Positions 19,472 to 27,901 of a stretch of DNA of 64,000 nucleotides are shown here, piece by piece. Each line of letters begins with the position of its first letter. Within the stretch, counting starts at the first letter, position 1. Under the pieces are notes generated by a model that worked only from the letters and a program-made list of their open reading frames with translations, had not been told where the DNA came from and did no database searches. The stretch comes from Roseibium sp. (GTDB taxonomy: Bacteria; Pseudomonadota; Alphaproteobacteria; Rhizobiales; Stappiaceae), in the NCBI GenBank assembly GCA_017643215.1, contig JAEPNV010000001.1, positions 682,001 to 746,000 of the forward strand, given 5' to 3'. Position numbers and translations under genes: made by a program.

Positions 19472-19975
19472 TTGGCGGAACAGCCGGAAAAAAAGCCGGA
19501 CCCGATGGGCCTGGACGCGGCCTCGTTCTGGACCCGCATGGCGCAAATCCCGATCCTGATCGGACTGGCGATCGCCATGGTCCTGTTTATCATTACCTTT
19601 TTTGTCGATATCTACGATGCGATCCGCGCCTACGAGTTTCTGGACCGTAAGAAAACGATTCTCTTGATCCTCAACCTTCTGGACATGGTGTTCATCGCCA
19701 ATCTGGTGATCATGGTGGCCACCAACACGTTCAACACCTACCGGTTGAAGCGTCATCACGGCGGCGAGGATCTGATGATTCAGAGCCAGAGGGCGTACCG
19801 GCGCATGAAGCACCGGATCGTGTCGACGATCATCATCATCTCAACGATCCACGTTTTGAGCGAACTGCTTGAGTTTTCGAACCTTTCGGTTCAACAGATC
19901 GTGGCGCTGATCGGCCTGCACATGGTTCTGCTGTTCACCTATGTCGCGACGAATGTCTTCCAGTCCAGAGAATAG
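19472..19975 (+). CDS. UPF0114 (YqhA-like) integral membrane protein
   Basis: About 167 residues from a TTG start with GGAGGG about 6 bases upstream. Three to four hydrophobic segments are visible (IPILIGLAIAMVLFIITFFV; LILNLLDMVFIANLVIMV; STIIIISTIHVLSELL; VALIGLHMVLLFTYVA). The block LLDMVFIANLVIMVATNTF matches the UPF0114 family. The function of this family is not established. It ends 16 bp before the end of the convergent wall-hydrolase gene. Confidence 0.8.
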   Translation: MAEQPEKKPDPMGLDAASFWTRMAQIPILIGLAIAMVLFIITFFVDIYDAIRAYEFLDRKKTILLILNLLDMVFIANLVIMVATNTFNTYRLKRHHGGEDLMIQSQRAYRRMKHRIVSTIIIISTIHVLSELLEFSNLSVQQIVALIGLHMVLLFTYVATNVFQSRE

Positions 19976-19990
19976 GGGTCCAGCCGTTCG

Positions 19991-21235
19991 TTAATTCCAG
20001 CCGCCGGCGTGGGTCTTGTAGAAGATGTGCAGTCCGATCTGCCCGAGTTTCGACATCGAGCGCGCCCAGCGGGGGTTGACGTAGGTCGCGTGGTAGTGCG
20101 TCGAGGCATCGACCATCTTCAGGTACTGTTCGCCGCCGGAGACCTCCCGGGCCAGCCGCTGCGCCAGGCTCCAGGCCGACGGGCTGTTGATCCGGTCCTT
20201 GATGCCGTCGCAGGCGTAGGAAAACTGGCACCGGTTCCGCTTGTGGCGGTTCTGGTAAACCACGCCGCAGATCGTGTTCGGATAGGACGGATTTTTGACG
20301 CGGTTCAAAACGACTTGCGCGACGGCGATCTGACCTTCCTCGCTTTCCCCGCGCGCTTCGAAATAGATCGCTTCGGCTAGGCACCGTTGCTCCTTCGCCG
20401 TGCCCGCGGACAGGGGAAGCGGTTTTTGCGCCCACCAGTGGGGATTGTCCGGATCTTCCGGCGGCGGCAGTTCCTGTTCGTATTTTGCCGCACCAAACAG
20501 GGCATCAAACGGTTCCCTTGTGTCTTGCACGGTGTCGGGCGCATAGGCGGATACGAGCGAGAAGCTCGCCGCGGCCGCATTGCGGGCCATCATGACCTTT
20601 TGCAGATCGAGCGGACGGCCGTCGCGGCTTGCCGAATTAAGGTCACCAGCGAGCATCGAGCCATTGGGCTCAAGCGGTTGAGGTTTTACGAACGCGACCC
20701 GCGGCATCTCCTCGTGGCGCTTGTCGTTGGCAATCAGGCTGCGCATGGCATAGACGGTACCGGCCGACATATCGACCATTTCACGGTCGGGAGCTTTGGT
20801 CATCAGACGGTCGCCTTTGCCGCCCCGGTTGACGGCAGCCTCGTCCGGGAGCTGCGTCGGGAAGGCGTCCCGCGCAAGGCCGGACAAAACGGGCAGGGTT
20901 GCGGGCTTCATGTCGCCGAGGGTCGACGTTAAAGCCATGTGCGGCGCGGCGGCCGGATCAAGTGCGCCACTTTGCGTCAGACCGTTTTCCTGTGCGATGG
21001 CGGTTGAGAATTCGGCCGGTTCAAGCGCCAGCGCCCAGCGGGGCGCTGTGTCCTTTTGGCCTGCCAACAGGCCATAGATGTCCTGATGGCCGATCGTGGA
21101 GGTCAGCAACAAAAAGGCCAGCGGGCTCGCGGCGACAGCCCGTTTGGTGCGCGTCCAGCGAATGCGGCGCGGTCCTGATGTGGTGGCAGATCCTGGTGAA
21201 AGTCGCCGTTTTGAGCGATGACGTGGGCCAAACAT
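19991..21235 (-). CDS. Cell wall hydrolase, SleB (Hydrolase_2) domain, membrane-anchored
   Basis: A 414-residue protein with a basic N-terminus and one membrane segment (near residues 33-50), a long low-complexity linker of about 210 residues, and a C-terminal SleB-type domain (about 275-410). The domain begins [14 protein letters not shown], where the glutamate is the expected catalytic residue, and contains [30 protein letters not shown] and [13 protein letters not shown] ([12 protein letters not shown]) segments. Family members cleave peptidoglycan glycan strands. The linker probably lets the domain reach through the periplasm. GGAG lies upstream of ATG 21235. Confidence 0.85.
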   Translation of the reverse strand: MFGPRHRSKRRLSPGSATTSGPRRIRWTRTKRAVAASPLAFLLLTSTIGHQDIYGLLAGQKDTAPRWALALEPAEFSTAIAQENGLTQSGALDPAAAPHMALTSTLGDMKPATLPVLSGLARDAFPTQLPDEAAVNRGGKGDRLMTKAPDREMVDMSAGTVYAMRSLIANDKRHEEMPRVAFVKPQPLEPNGSMLAGDLNSASRDGRPLDLQKVMMARNAAAASFSLVSAYAPDTVQDTREPFDALFGAAKYEQELPPPEDPDNPHWWAQKPLPLSAGTAKEQRCLAEAIYFEARGESEEGQIAVAQVVLNRVKNPSYPNTICGVVYQNRHKRNRCQFSYACDGIKDRINSPSAWSLAQRLAREVSGGEQYLKMVDASTHYHATYVNPRWARSMSKLGQIGLHIFYKTHAGGWN

Positions 21236-21439
21236 ACGCAGCCAACTCCAAACAAATCCGTCTGCGCCTTAAGGGCGAGAGCCGTCCATTGCGCCGGGTC
21301 TGACCCGACGCATACGGATATCGTGACGCTTTAACCTTGAAAGACCGTTAATGCGCCCTGGAATTGGCGGAAATGCGCTGTCGAGCTGCGCGCCTGGCAC
21401 CGATCATGGTTAATCCTCGTCCTCGAAGACACGAGCCAA

Positions 21440-22420
21440 TCATCTTCCGCCGACACGGAGGCCAGGCGCAGGGCGCTCGTTGTAAAGGGTATTGCGGAAG
21501 CGGAACAATGCGGCTGGACGTCCACCCGTGGCGGTCGAGGTGGCTCCGGTGGGTTCAACCAAATCGGCGTTTTCCACCAGCCGGCGGAAATTCTGCTTGT
21601 GCAGATGACGTCCGGATATCGCTTCGACGGATGTTTGGAGTTCCGTCAATGTGAAGGCCTGCGGCATCAGTTCGAACACGACCGGCCGGTATTTCAGTTT
21701 GGCTCGAAGGCGGGAAAGCGCGGTCGCCAGAATGCGCCGATGATCGAACCGCATGGGACGGCCGAATTTCGGGATGGAACTACGCTCTAGCGCGGCGGGG
21801 CGGCCATCATGCAGCGCTTCAGCGATCAGCCCGGCTTCGTAAAGGAGTTCGTAGCGCTCCAGAGCGCGTTCCTCGTCCCAACTCGCCGGATCGTTGCCGA
21901 ACGCCAACCGGATTCGCTCGGACCGTCCGAGCGCACGCGGGGGCGTGTCCTCTGACGGTGGTTGGCGCGACCATTCCTCAAGCGCGGGAAGCATGTCCTT
22001 ATCCAGAACGCCAGGCCGCCCATCCCGCCAGTCTTCCCAGGGGAAATAGTCGTACCAGGATCGCCAGGCGGAGTGGTGGCGCGCCAGCATCTCTGCCGCG
22101 TCTGGCGTCTGGCGGGTCAGCGCAAGATACCCAACCGAGACGACATGGGGATCTTTGTCGCTGCTCGCGCTATGCCGGCCGCGGTCTCCAAACGTATAGA
22201 GCTGCTCGATGTAGCCAAGGCGCAGCGCGGTCTGGTCTTCCACCCATGCCCGCAGCCCGATCTCAAAGGTCCTGTGGCGCAGCGGGTCGAACGGCCCGAA
22301 CGGCAAACTGTCCGGTTTCATGCCGGCCGGATCGCCGACCTGGACAATTTGGGGCATACCGGCCGCGACGGACACAATGACAGCGTTCAGACCGATTTCC
22401 AGCGTTGCCAGGCGGGCCAT
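21440..22420 (-). CDS. nadQ: NadQ-type repressor of NAD synthesis (degenerate Nudix domain plus winged helix)
   Basis: A 326-residue protein of the COG4111 group, related to NrtR regulators. The N-terminal ~130 residues have the NrtR-like strand block LGYIEQLYTFGDRGR and HVVSVGYLALTR, but no Nudix box (GX5EX7REUXEEXGU) can be found, so it should sense a ligand rather than hydrolyse it. The C-terminus, ELMPQAFTLTELQTSVEAIS to NFRRLVENADLVEP and GGRPAALFRFR, is the NrtR-type winged helix. In alphaproteobacteria the COG4111 group has been predicted to control nadABC, and nadABC with a clear palindromic operator lies 2 kb away here. It is the last gene of a four-gene minus-strand cluster. AAGGAGA precedes the start. 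Confidence 0.85.
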   Translation of the reverse strand: MARLATLEIGLNAVIVSVAAGMPQIVQVGDPAGMKPDSLPFGPFDPLRHRTFEIGLRAWVEDQTALRLGYIEQLYTFGDRGRHSASSDKDPHVVSVGYLALTRQTPDAAEMLARHHSAWRSWYDYFPWEDWRDGRPGVLDKDMLPALEEWSRQPPSEDTPPRALGRSERIRLAFGNDPASWDEERALERYELLYEAGLIAEALHDGRPAALERSSIPKFGRPMRFDHRRILATALSRLRAKLKYRPVVFELMPQAFTLTELQTSVEAISGRHLHKQNFRRLVENADLVEPTGATSTATGGRPAALFRFRNTLYNERPAPGLRVGGR

Positions 22421-22475
22421 GCGATTTGGAATCTCCTTGCCAGATTGGGCTTGGGACCCTGATCCTTAAATGATC

Positions 22476-22982
22476 TTACTCAAGGGGCATTACAAACGGA
22501 GTGCCTTCGAAGGCCGTCGCGCCCCGACCAATATCGCGGATTGCCTCAATCATGCGGCCATCGCGTGCCAGCAATTTGTCAGCCATGGCAACGAGGCGCG
22601 CGTTCGGCGTGGCTGACGGTGCACGGGCGCGCAGGCTCTGGGCAAGGTCTTGTTCGCTCGCGGCCGGGTTCAAGGCGCACGCGGTGATATAGGCGCCGGC
22701 GGTCGACCGGCTGATTCCGGCCCAGCAGTGAATCACCAGCGCCTCGCGCCGGTCCCATTGACCGACGAACTCCAATAGGCGCTCGACATGCCCTTCGGCA
22801 GGCGGGGTCAAACCATCGATCGGTTCGACGATGTCATTGAAGCCAAGAAACAAATGCCTGGACGGATCGATACCGGCCGGCCGGGATACCCGCGTATCGG
22901 CGTTGATCAGCGTGATCAGATGGCTGGCCCGCGCTTTTTCAACGGTTTGTGAGAGCCGGGACAGGGAGCAGACATGAAGCAT
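22476..22982 (-). CDS. Tyrosine/dual-specificity phosphatase-like protein
   Basis: About 168 residues. The active-site loop HCWAGISRS near residues 95-103 matches the HCx5R(S/T) signature of cysteine phosphatases: C-WAGIS-R. An aspartate-containing segment, FNDIVEP near 48-54, could be the general-acid loop. Family members dephosphorylate tyrosine or other phosphoesters; the substrate is unknown. It sits 31 bp after the HD phosphohydrolase gene and 55 bp before nadQ, all on the minus strand, an order I recall from other Rhizobiales. Confidence 0.75.
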   Translation of the reverse strand: MLHVCSLSRLSQTVEKARASHLITLINADTRVSRPAGIDPSRHLFLGFNDIVEPIDGLTPPAEGHVERLLEFVGQWDRREALVIHCWAGISRSTAGAYITACALNPAASEQDLAQSLRARAPSATPNARLVAMADKLLARDGRMIEAIRDIGRGATAFEGTPFVMPLE

Positions 22983-23012
22983 GGTGAGCGGCCGAACCTT
23001 GTGTTTCCGATT

Positions 23013-23696
23013 TTACCGGTTCGCGCGATTGTGGTCATGCGCCCCGGTGGTTTTTTTCTTGCTGGTGCCGGATATTCGCAGTTTCTCGATTGCGTTAAAG
23101 CGGTCGAGAAACAGCGCCTGGGCAACGACCGCCGGTTTCGGTTCCAGTCCAAGACGGAACTCGCCGTTTCCTGACGATGTGAACCCGCGCGGTGTGCCGA
23201 AGATGCGTGATGCTTCGCCCGGCTCAAATCCGGCCAGTTCAACGGCTTCGAAATAGGCGCAAATGATATCCGCGCGTTTGGCAAGCTTCTTCAAGGCCGC
23301 GGGCATGTTCGGCGGGAGGCCGAACCGGATGTGGATTGCGGCCTGAAGCCGATTTTCCACGGCCTTGTAATCGCCGCCCATCACCGCCTTGAACGGTGAG
23401 ATCATGTCGCCGATCACATATTCGGGCGCATCGTGAAGCAAGATGGACAGCTGTCCGTCCGGGTCGAGGTCTGGTTTCAGCCGCCGCGCAATGTCTTCAA
23501 CGATCAGGCAATGCTCCGCGACGGAAAAGGCGTTCTCGCCCCGCGTCTGGCCATTCCAGCGGGCCACCCGCGCAAGACCATGGGCGATATCGTCAATCTC
23601 GACGTCGACCGGTGACGGATCCAGGAGATCCAGCCGCCGCCCCGACAACATGCGTTGCCAGGCACGGGGCGCTTGGGTGGAACGGTTGCTGGACAT
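23013..23696 (-). CDS. HD-domain phosphohydrolase (YfbR-like 5'-deoxynucleotidase family)
   Basis: A 227-residue HD-domain metal-dependent hydrolase. Metal ligands are visible as the histidine in RWNGQTRGENAFSVAEHCL, the HD pair in ILLHDAPEYVIGDM, and the downstream aspartate in KRADIICAYFEAVEL. The LHDAPEYVIGD block with following SPFK is typical of YfbR-like nucleotidases, which remove phosphate from (deoxy)nucleoside monophosphates. Substrate assignment is by family only. It starts 24 bp after the ygfZ gene and is probably co-transcribed with it. Confidence 0.78.
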   Translation of the reverse strand: MSSNRSTQAPRAWQRMLSGRRLDLLDPSPVDVEIDDIAHGLARVARWNGQTRGENAFSVAEHCLIVEDIARRLKPDLDPDGQLSILLHDAPEYVIGDMISPFKAVMGGDYKAVENRLQAAIHIRFGLPPNMPAALKKLAKRADIICAYFEAVELAGFEPGEASRIFGTPRGFTSSGNGEFRLGLEPKPAVVAQALFLDRFNAIEKLRISGTSKKKTTGAHDHNRANR

Positions 23697-23720
23697 GGCG
23701 CTCGCGAGTACGGATGAAAA

Positions 23721-24608
23721 TCAATCGGCCGGCGCGGTTTCCGGCCAGGAAAAACGGGCCCAGGCGGGAAGTTCGACGCGCACCTCAACGCCGCCGCACA
23801 TCAGCGGCCTGTTGTTGTTGAGGGCCGTGCCGATCTTGTCAAGCCGGACCAGGCCCAATGCCCGGTGCTCGCCGCCGATCGCCGCACTAGTCCCCAGCGA
23901 CCCAACGGTCTTTCCATTGCTTTCGATCGCCGTTCCTGGTTCAGGCAAAGGCTGAGAGCTTGCGACACTGACAAAACGCTTTCGGGCAGTGCCACGGTGG
24001 TGCACGCGCGACACGACTTCCTGGCCGACATAACAGCCTTTCGTGAACGAAACGCCGTTGAGATCGTCCATGTCCGCGTCATGCGGGAAGATGTCCGAAT
24101 AGGCAAAGTCCGACAAGCTTTCCGGAACGCCAAGCGCGATCCGGTGTGCCGCGTAGTTCCCAGCTGTTCCAAGGGGCGCAAGTTTTTCGACAATGGACGA
24201 GACGTCGCCGATCAGGCGCGCGCCGAGCGTTGAAACACGTGGATCCTGGAAGGCCACCCGTGCGTCTGTCTCAGGATGGTTTCCGCCCCACGCCGCAACG
24301 ACACCGTTTGCGCCGCTGACATCCTCAATGTCGACCTTGGCGCGCAGCCTATAGAAGCCGAGGCGCTTGATCAGATCCGCCAGGGTTTGGAGCGGTGCGT
24401 CCAGAAGGTATTCGGTGCCAGTCTTGACGATCAGAAAATCAAACAGGATTTTGCCTTGCGGGGTCAAGAGCGCCGCAAATCCCGCACCCTTCGCGTCGAT
24501 CTCGTCCAAGTCGACCGTGATCAGATTTTGCAGGAAATGATGGGCGTCTTCGCCGGCGATGCGAACAACGCCCCGGTCGGCCAGATGTGCGAAATTCAAC
24601 TGAGCCAT
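23721..24608 (-). CDS. ygfZ: Folate-binding YgfZ/GcvT-domain protein (Fe-S cluster maintenance)
   Basis: A 295-residue tetrahydrofolate-binding protein related to glycine cleavage T-protein and needed in other bacteria for activity of some iron-sulfur enzymes such as MiaB. The hallmark KGCYVGQEV with the conserved cysteine is near residues 193-201. The N-terminus (FAHLADRGVVRIAGEDAHHFLQNLIT, LLTPQGKILFDF) is typical. ATG 24608 has AGGA about 9 bases upstream. First gene of the minus-strand cluster ending in nadQ; divergent from the dihydroorotase gene across 160 bp that must hold both promoters. Confidence 0.88.
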   Translation of the reverse strand: MAQLNFAHLADRGVVRIAGEDAHHFLQNLITVDLDEIDAKGAGFAALLTPQGKILFDFLIVKTGTEYLLDAPLQTLADLIKRLGFYRLRAKVDIEDVSGANGVVAAWGGNHPETDARVAFQDPRVSTLGARLIGDVSSIVEKLAPLGTAGNYAAHRIALGVPESLSDFAYSDIFPHDADMDDLNGVSFTKGCYVGQEVVSRVHHRGTARKRFVSVASSQPLPEPGTAIESNGKTVGSLGTSAAIGGEHRALGLVRLDKIGTALNNNRPLMCGGVEVRVELPAWARFSWPETAPAD

Positions 24609-24768
24609 GGCAAGAATCCTTTAACGAGTCCGTCTGGCAGTGTCTGAGCGCACATAAGCTTCGGGCACGGACAGGGCAAGAGCAAGACACTTGTGTTCGG
24701 TTTCGCTGGCACTGGTTTGAGCGGGCGCGTATAAGCCGCCTTGACAGTTTTACGAACGGGGATAAGCG

Positions 24769-26103
24769 ATGGCCGAGACGTATGACCTCATTTTGAAAGG
24801 GGGCACCGTTGTCAATCAGGACGGAGCGGGACCCCGAGACGTGGCCATACGCCACGGCCGAATCGCGGGAATAGGTCATTTTGAGGCGTCGCAAGCCGGG
24901 CAGACGATCAACTGCACCGGTTTGCATGTGCTTCCAGGGGTCATTGACAGTCAGGTTCACTTCCGCGAACCGGGGATTGAGCACAAGGAAGACCTGGAAA
25001 GCGGGGCGCGGGCGGCCGTCATGGGCGGCGTCACCACCGTGTTCGAAATGCCGAACACCAATCCGTTGACGACCACGCCTGAAACGCTGGCCGACAAGGT
25101 GTCGCGGGCCCATCACCGCATGCACTGCGATTTTGCCTTTTGGGTCGGCGGAACGCGCGAAAACGTCAATGACATTCCGGAATTGGAACGGCTGCCCGCG
25201 GCGGCCGGGATCAAGGTGTTCATGGGCTCGTCCACCGGAGATCTCCTTGTGGAGGACGATGCCGGTGTCCGGGACATCCTCTCCGTGACCCGCAGACGGG
25301 TGGCGTTTCATTCGGAGGACGAGTTCCGGCTGCGCGAGCGAAAGGACGCCTACACCACGGATCATCCGCGGTCTCATCCGATCTGGCGGGACGAAATCGT
25401 GGCTCTGCAATGCACCCAGCGCCTGGTTGGGATTGCCCGCGACGTTGGCGCGAAAATCCACATTCTGCATCTGTCGACGGCCGAGGAGGTCGACTACCTG
25501 ATCGACCACAAGGATGTGGTATCGATCGAGGTGACACCACACCACTTGACCCTGACCGACGAAGCCTATGAGCGCTTGGGCACGCTCGTGCAGATGAACC
25601 CGCCGGTTCGCGCCGAACGCCATCGCGACCGCTTGTGGTGGGGACTGGATCAGGGTGTCCTTGATATATTGGGATCCGATCACGCGCCGCACCTGCTTGA
25701 GGAAAAACAAAAGCCCTATCCGAATTCGCCCTCAGGCATGACCGGCGTGCAAACCCTGGTTCCGACCATGCTCGACCACGTCAACGCCGGGAGACTGTCC
25801 CTGGCCCGGTTCGTCGACATGACGAGCGCAGGACCTGCCCGCCTGTTCCAAACCGCACGCAAGGGCCGGATCGCTCTGGGCTACGATGCTGACTTCACGA
25901 TTGTCGACCTCAAGAAGGAGCGGGTGATCCAGAACGACTGGATTGCGTCCAAATGCGGCTGGACGCCGTATGACGGCAAGACGGTGACCGGTTGGCCCGT
26001 CGGGACCGTCATTCGCGGCCAACGGGTCATGTGGGAGGACGAACTCGCCACACCCGCCCGCGGTGAAGCCGTGCTGTTTCAGGATGGAATGCCGCAGCAT
26101 TGA
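24769..26103 (+). CDS. pyrC: Dihydroorotase (amidohydrolase family, class I)
   Basis: A 444-residue zinc amidohydrolase for the third step of pyrimidine synthesis, ring closure of carbamoyl-aspartate. Landmarks are DSQVHFREPG near residues 62-71, with the paired metal-binding histidine replaced in part (VHF rather than the usual DxHxH) and the substrate arginine present, MPNTNP, then FHSEDE, HILHLSTAEEVDYL, TPHHL and LGSDHAPH. The last block carries the catalytic aspartate. GGGGAT precedes the ATG. Hydantoinase or allantoinase-like activity is an alternative within the family, but the REPG block and length favour dihydroorotase. Confidence 0.85.
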   Translation: MAETYDLILKGGTVVNQDGAGPRDVAIRHGRIAGIGHFEASQAGQTINCTGLHVLPGVIDSQVHFREPGIEHKEDLESGARAAVMGGVTTVFEMPNTNPLTTTPETLADKVSRAHHRMHCDFAFWVGGTRENVNDIPELERLPAAAGIKVFMGSSTGDLLVEDDAGVRDILSVTRRRVAFHSEDEFRLRERKDAYTTDHPRSHPIWRDEIVALQCTQRLVGIARDVGAKIHILHLSTAEEVDYLIDHKDVVSIEVTPHHLTLTDEAYERLGTLVQMNPPVRAERHRDRLWWGLDQGVLDILGSDHAPHLLEEKQKPYPNSPSGMTGVQTLVPTMLDHVNAGRLSLARFVDMTSAGPARLFQTARKGRIALGYDADFTIVDLKKERVIQNDWIASKCGWTPYDGKTVTGWPVGTVIRGQRVMWEDELATPARGEAVLFQDGMPQH

Positions 26104-26244
26104 CGGCACGCAGCCTCGCCTCTGCGGCGGCAACACATGGTCCTTTGCGTCACACACGCCAAACTATTTTACTGAACCCAACAATTTGTGATGTGCAATA
26201 CAGTCTGGACCATCACGGTGTGATAGCGCATAGTCATTCGTGAC

Positions 26245-26279
26245 CAAGGTTTTAGTAACCTTGTCCAATAACGTATAAT
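26245..26279 (+). promoter_or_regulatory. Promoter with inverted repeat ahead of the L,D-transpeptidase gene
   Basis: CAAGGTT (26245-26251), a 5-base spacer and AACCTTG (26257-26263) form a perfect 7-bp inverted repeat. A perfect TATAAT lies at 26274-26279, about 70 bp before the gene; the matching -35 (TTTAGT, 26251-26256) falls inside the repeat. A repressor bound there would cover the -35. The regulator is unknown. Confidence 0.5.
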
Positions 26280-26347
26280 ACATGAGTCTGACGTAAGGTG
26301 TTGGCCGTCCTTTCGTCTGTGTTTGAGTAAGTAATGGGGCTCTGGGG

Positions 26348-27595
26348 ATGGGTGATCTAGTATTGCGTAAAATGCGCCCGTTGATGTCTGTGGCCGGTTT
26401 TATAGCCGTCCGCAACATCGGTCTCGCGGCGCTTGTGGCAGCGTCTTTGATCGGCACGGCGGCGGCCCGCGACAACCAGGCCACGGGGCTTGGCGATGCC
26501 GCGACGCCGGAGCCGCCCCTGCAGATGCTGGTGTCGATCGATGATCAAAAGATCAGCGTTTTCCGCGGTACGGAACTGATCGAGACGGCACCGATTTCCT
26601 CAGGCAGGCGCGGCTACAGCACGCCCACGGGTGTGTTTTCGATCCTTGAAAAACGCCGTCGGCATTTTTCCAATCTGTATGACAACGCGCCGATGCCCTA
26701 CATGCAGCGGCTGACCTGGTCCGGGATCGCGCTGCACCAGGGGCGGCTGCCGGGCTATCCGGCCTCCCACGGCTGCATTCGCCTGCCCAAGCAATTCGCA
26801 AAGACCCTGTTCGGGATGACGAGCCGGGGTATGCATGTGCTTGTGACGCGTGAAACCACCCGGCCGGACATCATCGAGCATGACAACCTGTTTCAGCCTC
26901 CGAACTACGAGACGTCGGTGGCAAGCCTCTCTTCAGCGGCGATTGCCGCGGATCCAGCCTTTCGCGGCAGCATCGAGGCCGCGGCGCGCGATCAGGACGA
27001 TGCGTCCCGCGCGCAAGGCAATCCCGAATTCGACAAGCCCTTGCGCATCATTGTGACCCCGAACCGGCCGATCAATCAGGTGCGGCTCGTTCAGCGGCTG
27101 TTGAACGAAATGGGATTTAACGCCGGACCAGTCGACGGCATCGCCGGCCGCAAAACCAAAGCAGCCATCGAGTTGTTTGAGGAAAGCGCCGACTTGCAGA
27201 TCACCGGTCAGGTTACAAGCACTCTGGTGGCGCGGATCAGGCAGAAGGCCGGTTACAACAACGCGCACAACGCCACCTTGCGGGTCCGGCGCAATTTCAG
27301 GGACATATATCAGGCACCGGTCACATTGAGCACGCCGGACGCGCCGGTTGGCACGCATGTGTTCACTGCGCTCGGATTTGCGGAGGGCGACACGTCGGTG
27401 GATTGGATGGGCGTGTCGGCCGAAGGTGATCGTGGCGGGCTGCCGCGCAACGCGCTGGACCGGTTGCAAATATCCGACAAGGTTCGTTCCGATTTGTCAC
27501 GGATGCTGACACCTGGCACCTCCTTGATCATCACCGACCGCGGTTTCAAGCGAAACACCGGTCTTGGAACGGATTTTGTGGTTGTGACCCGCTGA
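26348..27595 (+). CDS. L,D-transpeptidase with C-terminal peptidoglycan-binding domain
   Basis: A 415-residue exported enzyme that makes or exchanges non-canonical 3-3 crosslinks or attaches proteins to peptidoglycan. The N-terminus is a signal peptide (hydrophobic core NIGLAALVAASLIG then TAAAR). The YkuD catalytic domain (about 55-180) contains LHQGRLPGYPASHGCIRLP, whose cysteine in SHGCIR is the nucleophile. A PG_binding_1-like domain follows near 238-300 (VRLVQRLLNEMGFNAGPVDGIAGRKTKAAI). A C-terminal ~100-residue segment ends at the stop without recognised domain. The start may be at 26348 or the ATG at 26372; both give a signal peptide. Confidence 0.9.
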   Translation: MGDLVLRKMRPLMSVAGFIAVRNIGLAALVAASLIGTAAARDNQATGLGDAATPEPPLQMLVSIDDQKISVFRGTELIETAPISSGRRGYSTPTGVFSILEKRRRHFSNLYDNAPMPYMQRLTWSGIALHQGRLPGYPASHGCIRLPKQFAKTLFGMTSRGMHVLVTRETTRPDIIEHDNLFQPPNYETSVASLSSAAIAADPAFRGSIEAAARDQDDASRAQGNPEFDKPLRIIVTPNRPINQVRLVQRLLNEMGFNAGPVDGIAGRKTKAAIELFEESADLQITGQVTSTLVARIRQKAGYNNAHNATLRVRRNFRDIYQAPVTLSTPDAPVGTHVFTALGFAEGDTSVDWMGVSAEGDRGGLPRNALDRLQISDKVRSDLSRMLTPGTSLIITDRGFKRNTGLGTDFVVVTR

Positions 27596-27639
27596 CGCGA
27601 TCCCGCAACCTTGAGGAAGGCCCCGCTCCCGGGGCCTGG

Positions 27640-27663
27640 GGTTGATGACAATCCCCGATTTTT
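27640..27663 (+). terminator. Intrinsic terminator of the L,D-transpeptidase gene
   Basis: GGGGTTG pairs with CAA-T-CCCC (one bulged base) around a 4-base loop and is followed by GATTTTT. It lies 45 bp after the stop codon. A further GC stem, GGCCCC/GGGGCC at about 27619-27636, precedes it. Confidence 0.55.
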
Positions 27664-27804
27664 CCGTCGGCCTCCTCGGACAAGGTTCCGAGGATCCATA
27701 AAAATCAGAGCGTTATGGATGCTCGAGACAGGCCCGAGCATGACTGCCGAAAGATAAACTCGTTTGTCAGCAGTCTGCGGCCCCGGGTCCGGGGCCTTTT
27801 CTTT
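27664..27804 (+). ncRNA. Candidate small RNA with three stem-loops and an intrinsic terminator
   Basis: After the transpeptidase terminator and before the btaA promoter, three perfect hairpins follow in a row: TCCTCGGA/TCCGAGGA (27673-27694), ATGCTCG/CGAGCAT (27719-27741) and GGCCCCG/CGGGGCC (27779-27796) directly followed by TTTTCTTT, a textbook terminator. CCTCCTC in the first arm is complementary to ribosome-binding sites. No sensible protein frame exists. It may be an independent small RNA or a processed 3' UTR of the transpeptidase mRNA. The 5' end is not known and no known RNA family was recognised. Confidence 0.5.
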
Positions 27805-27832
27805 ATCCGGATAACCACAGGAAGCGCAGCTA

Positions 27833-27850
27833 CCGTCACCAAACTGTCGC
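27833..27850 (+). promoter_or_regulatory. Probable Pho box (PhoB site) of btaAB
   Basis: CCGTCAC-CAAA-CTGTCGC is a 7-4-7 direct repeat close to the PhoB consensus CTGTCAT-N4-CTGTCAT. TATCGG, a possible -10, begins 10 bp after the box, the usual spacing at PhoB-activated promoters, and the btaA start is 52 bp from the box. Betaine lipid genes are classically induced by phosphate starvation. Confidence 0.6.
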
Positions 27851-27901
27851 GCGCATGCCGTATCGGATCGTCACCCGTCCCACGTGAACCGGAAGTTGAC
27901 G

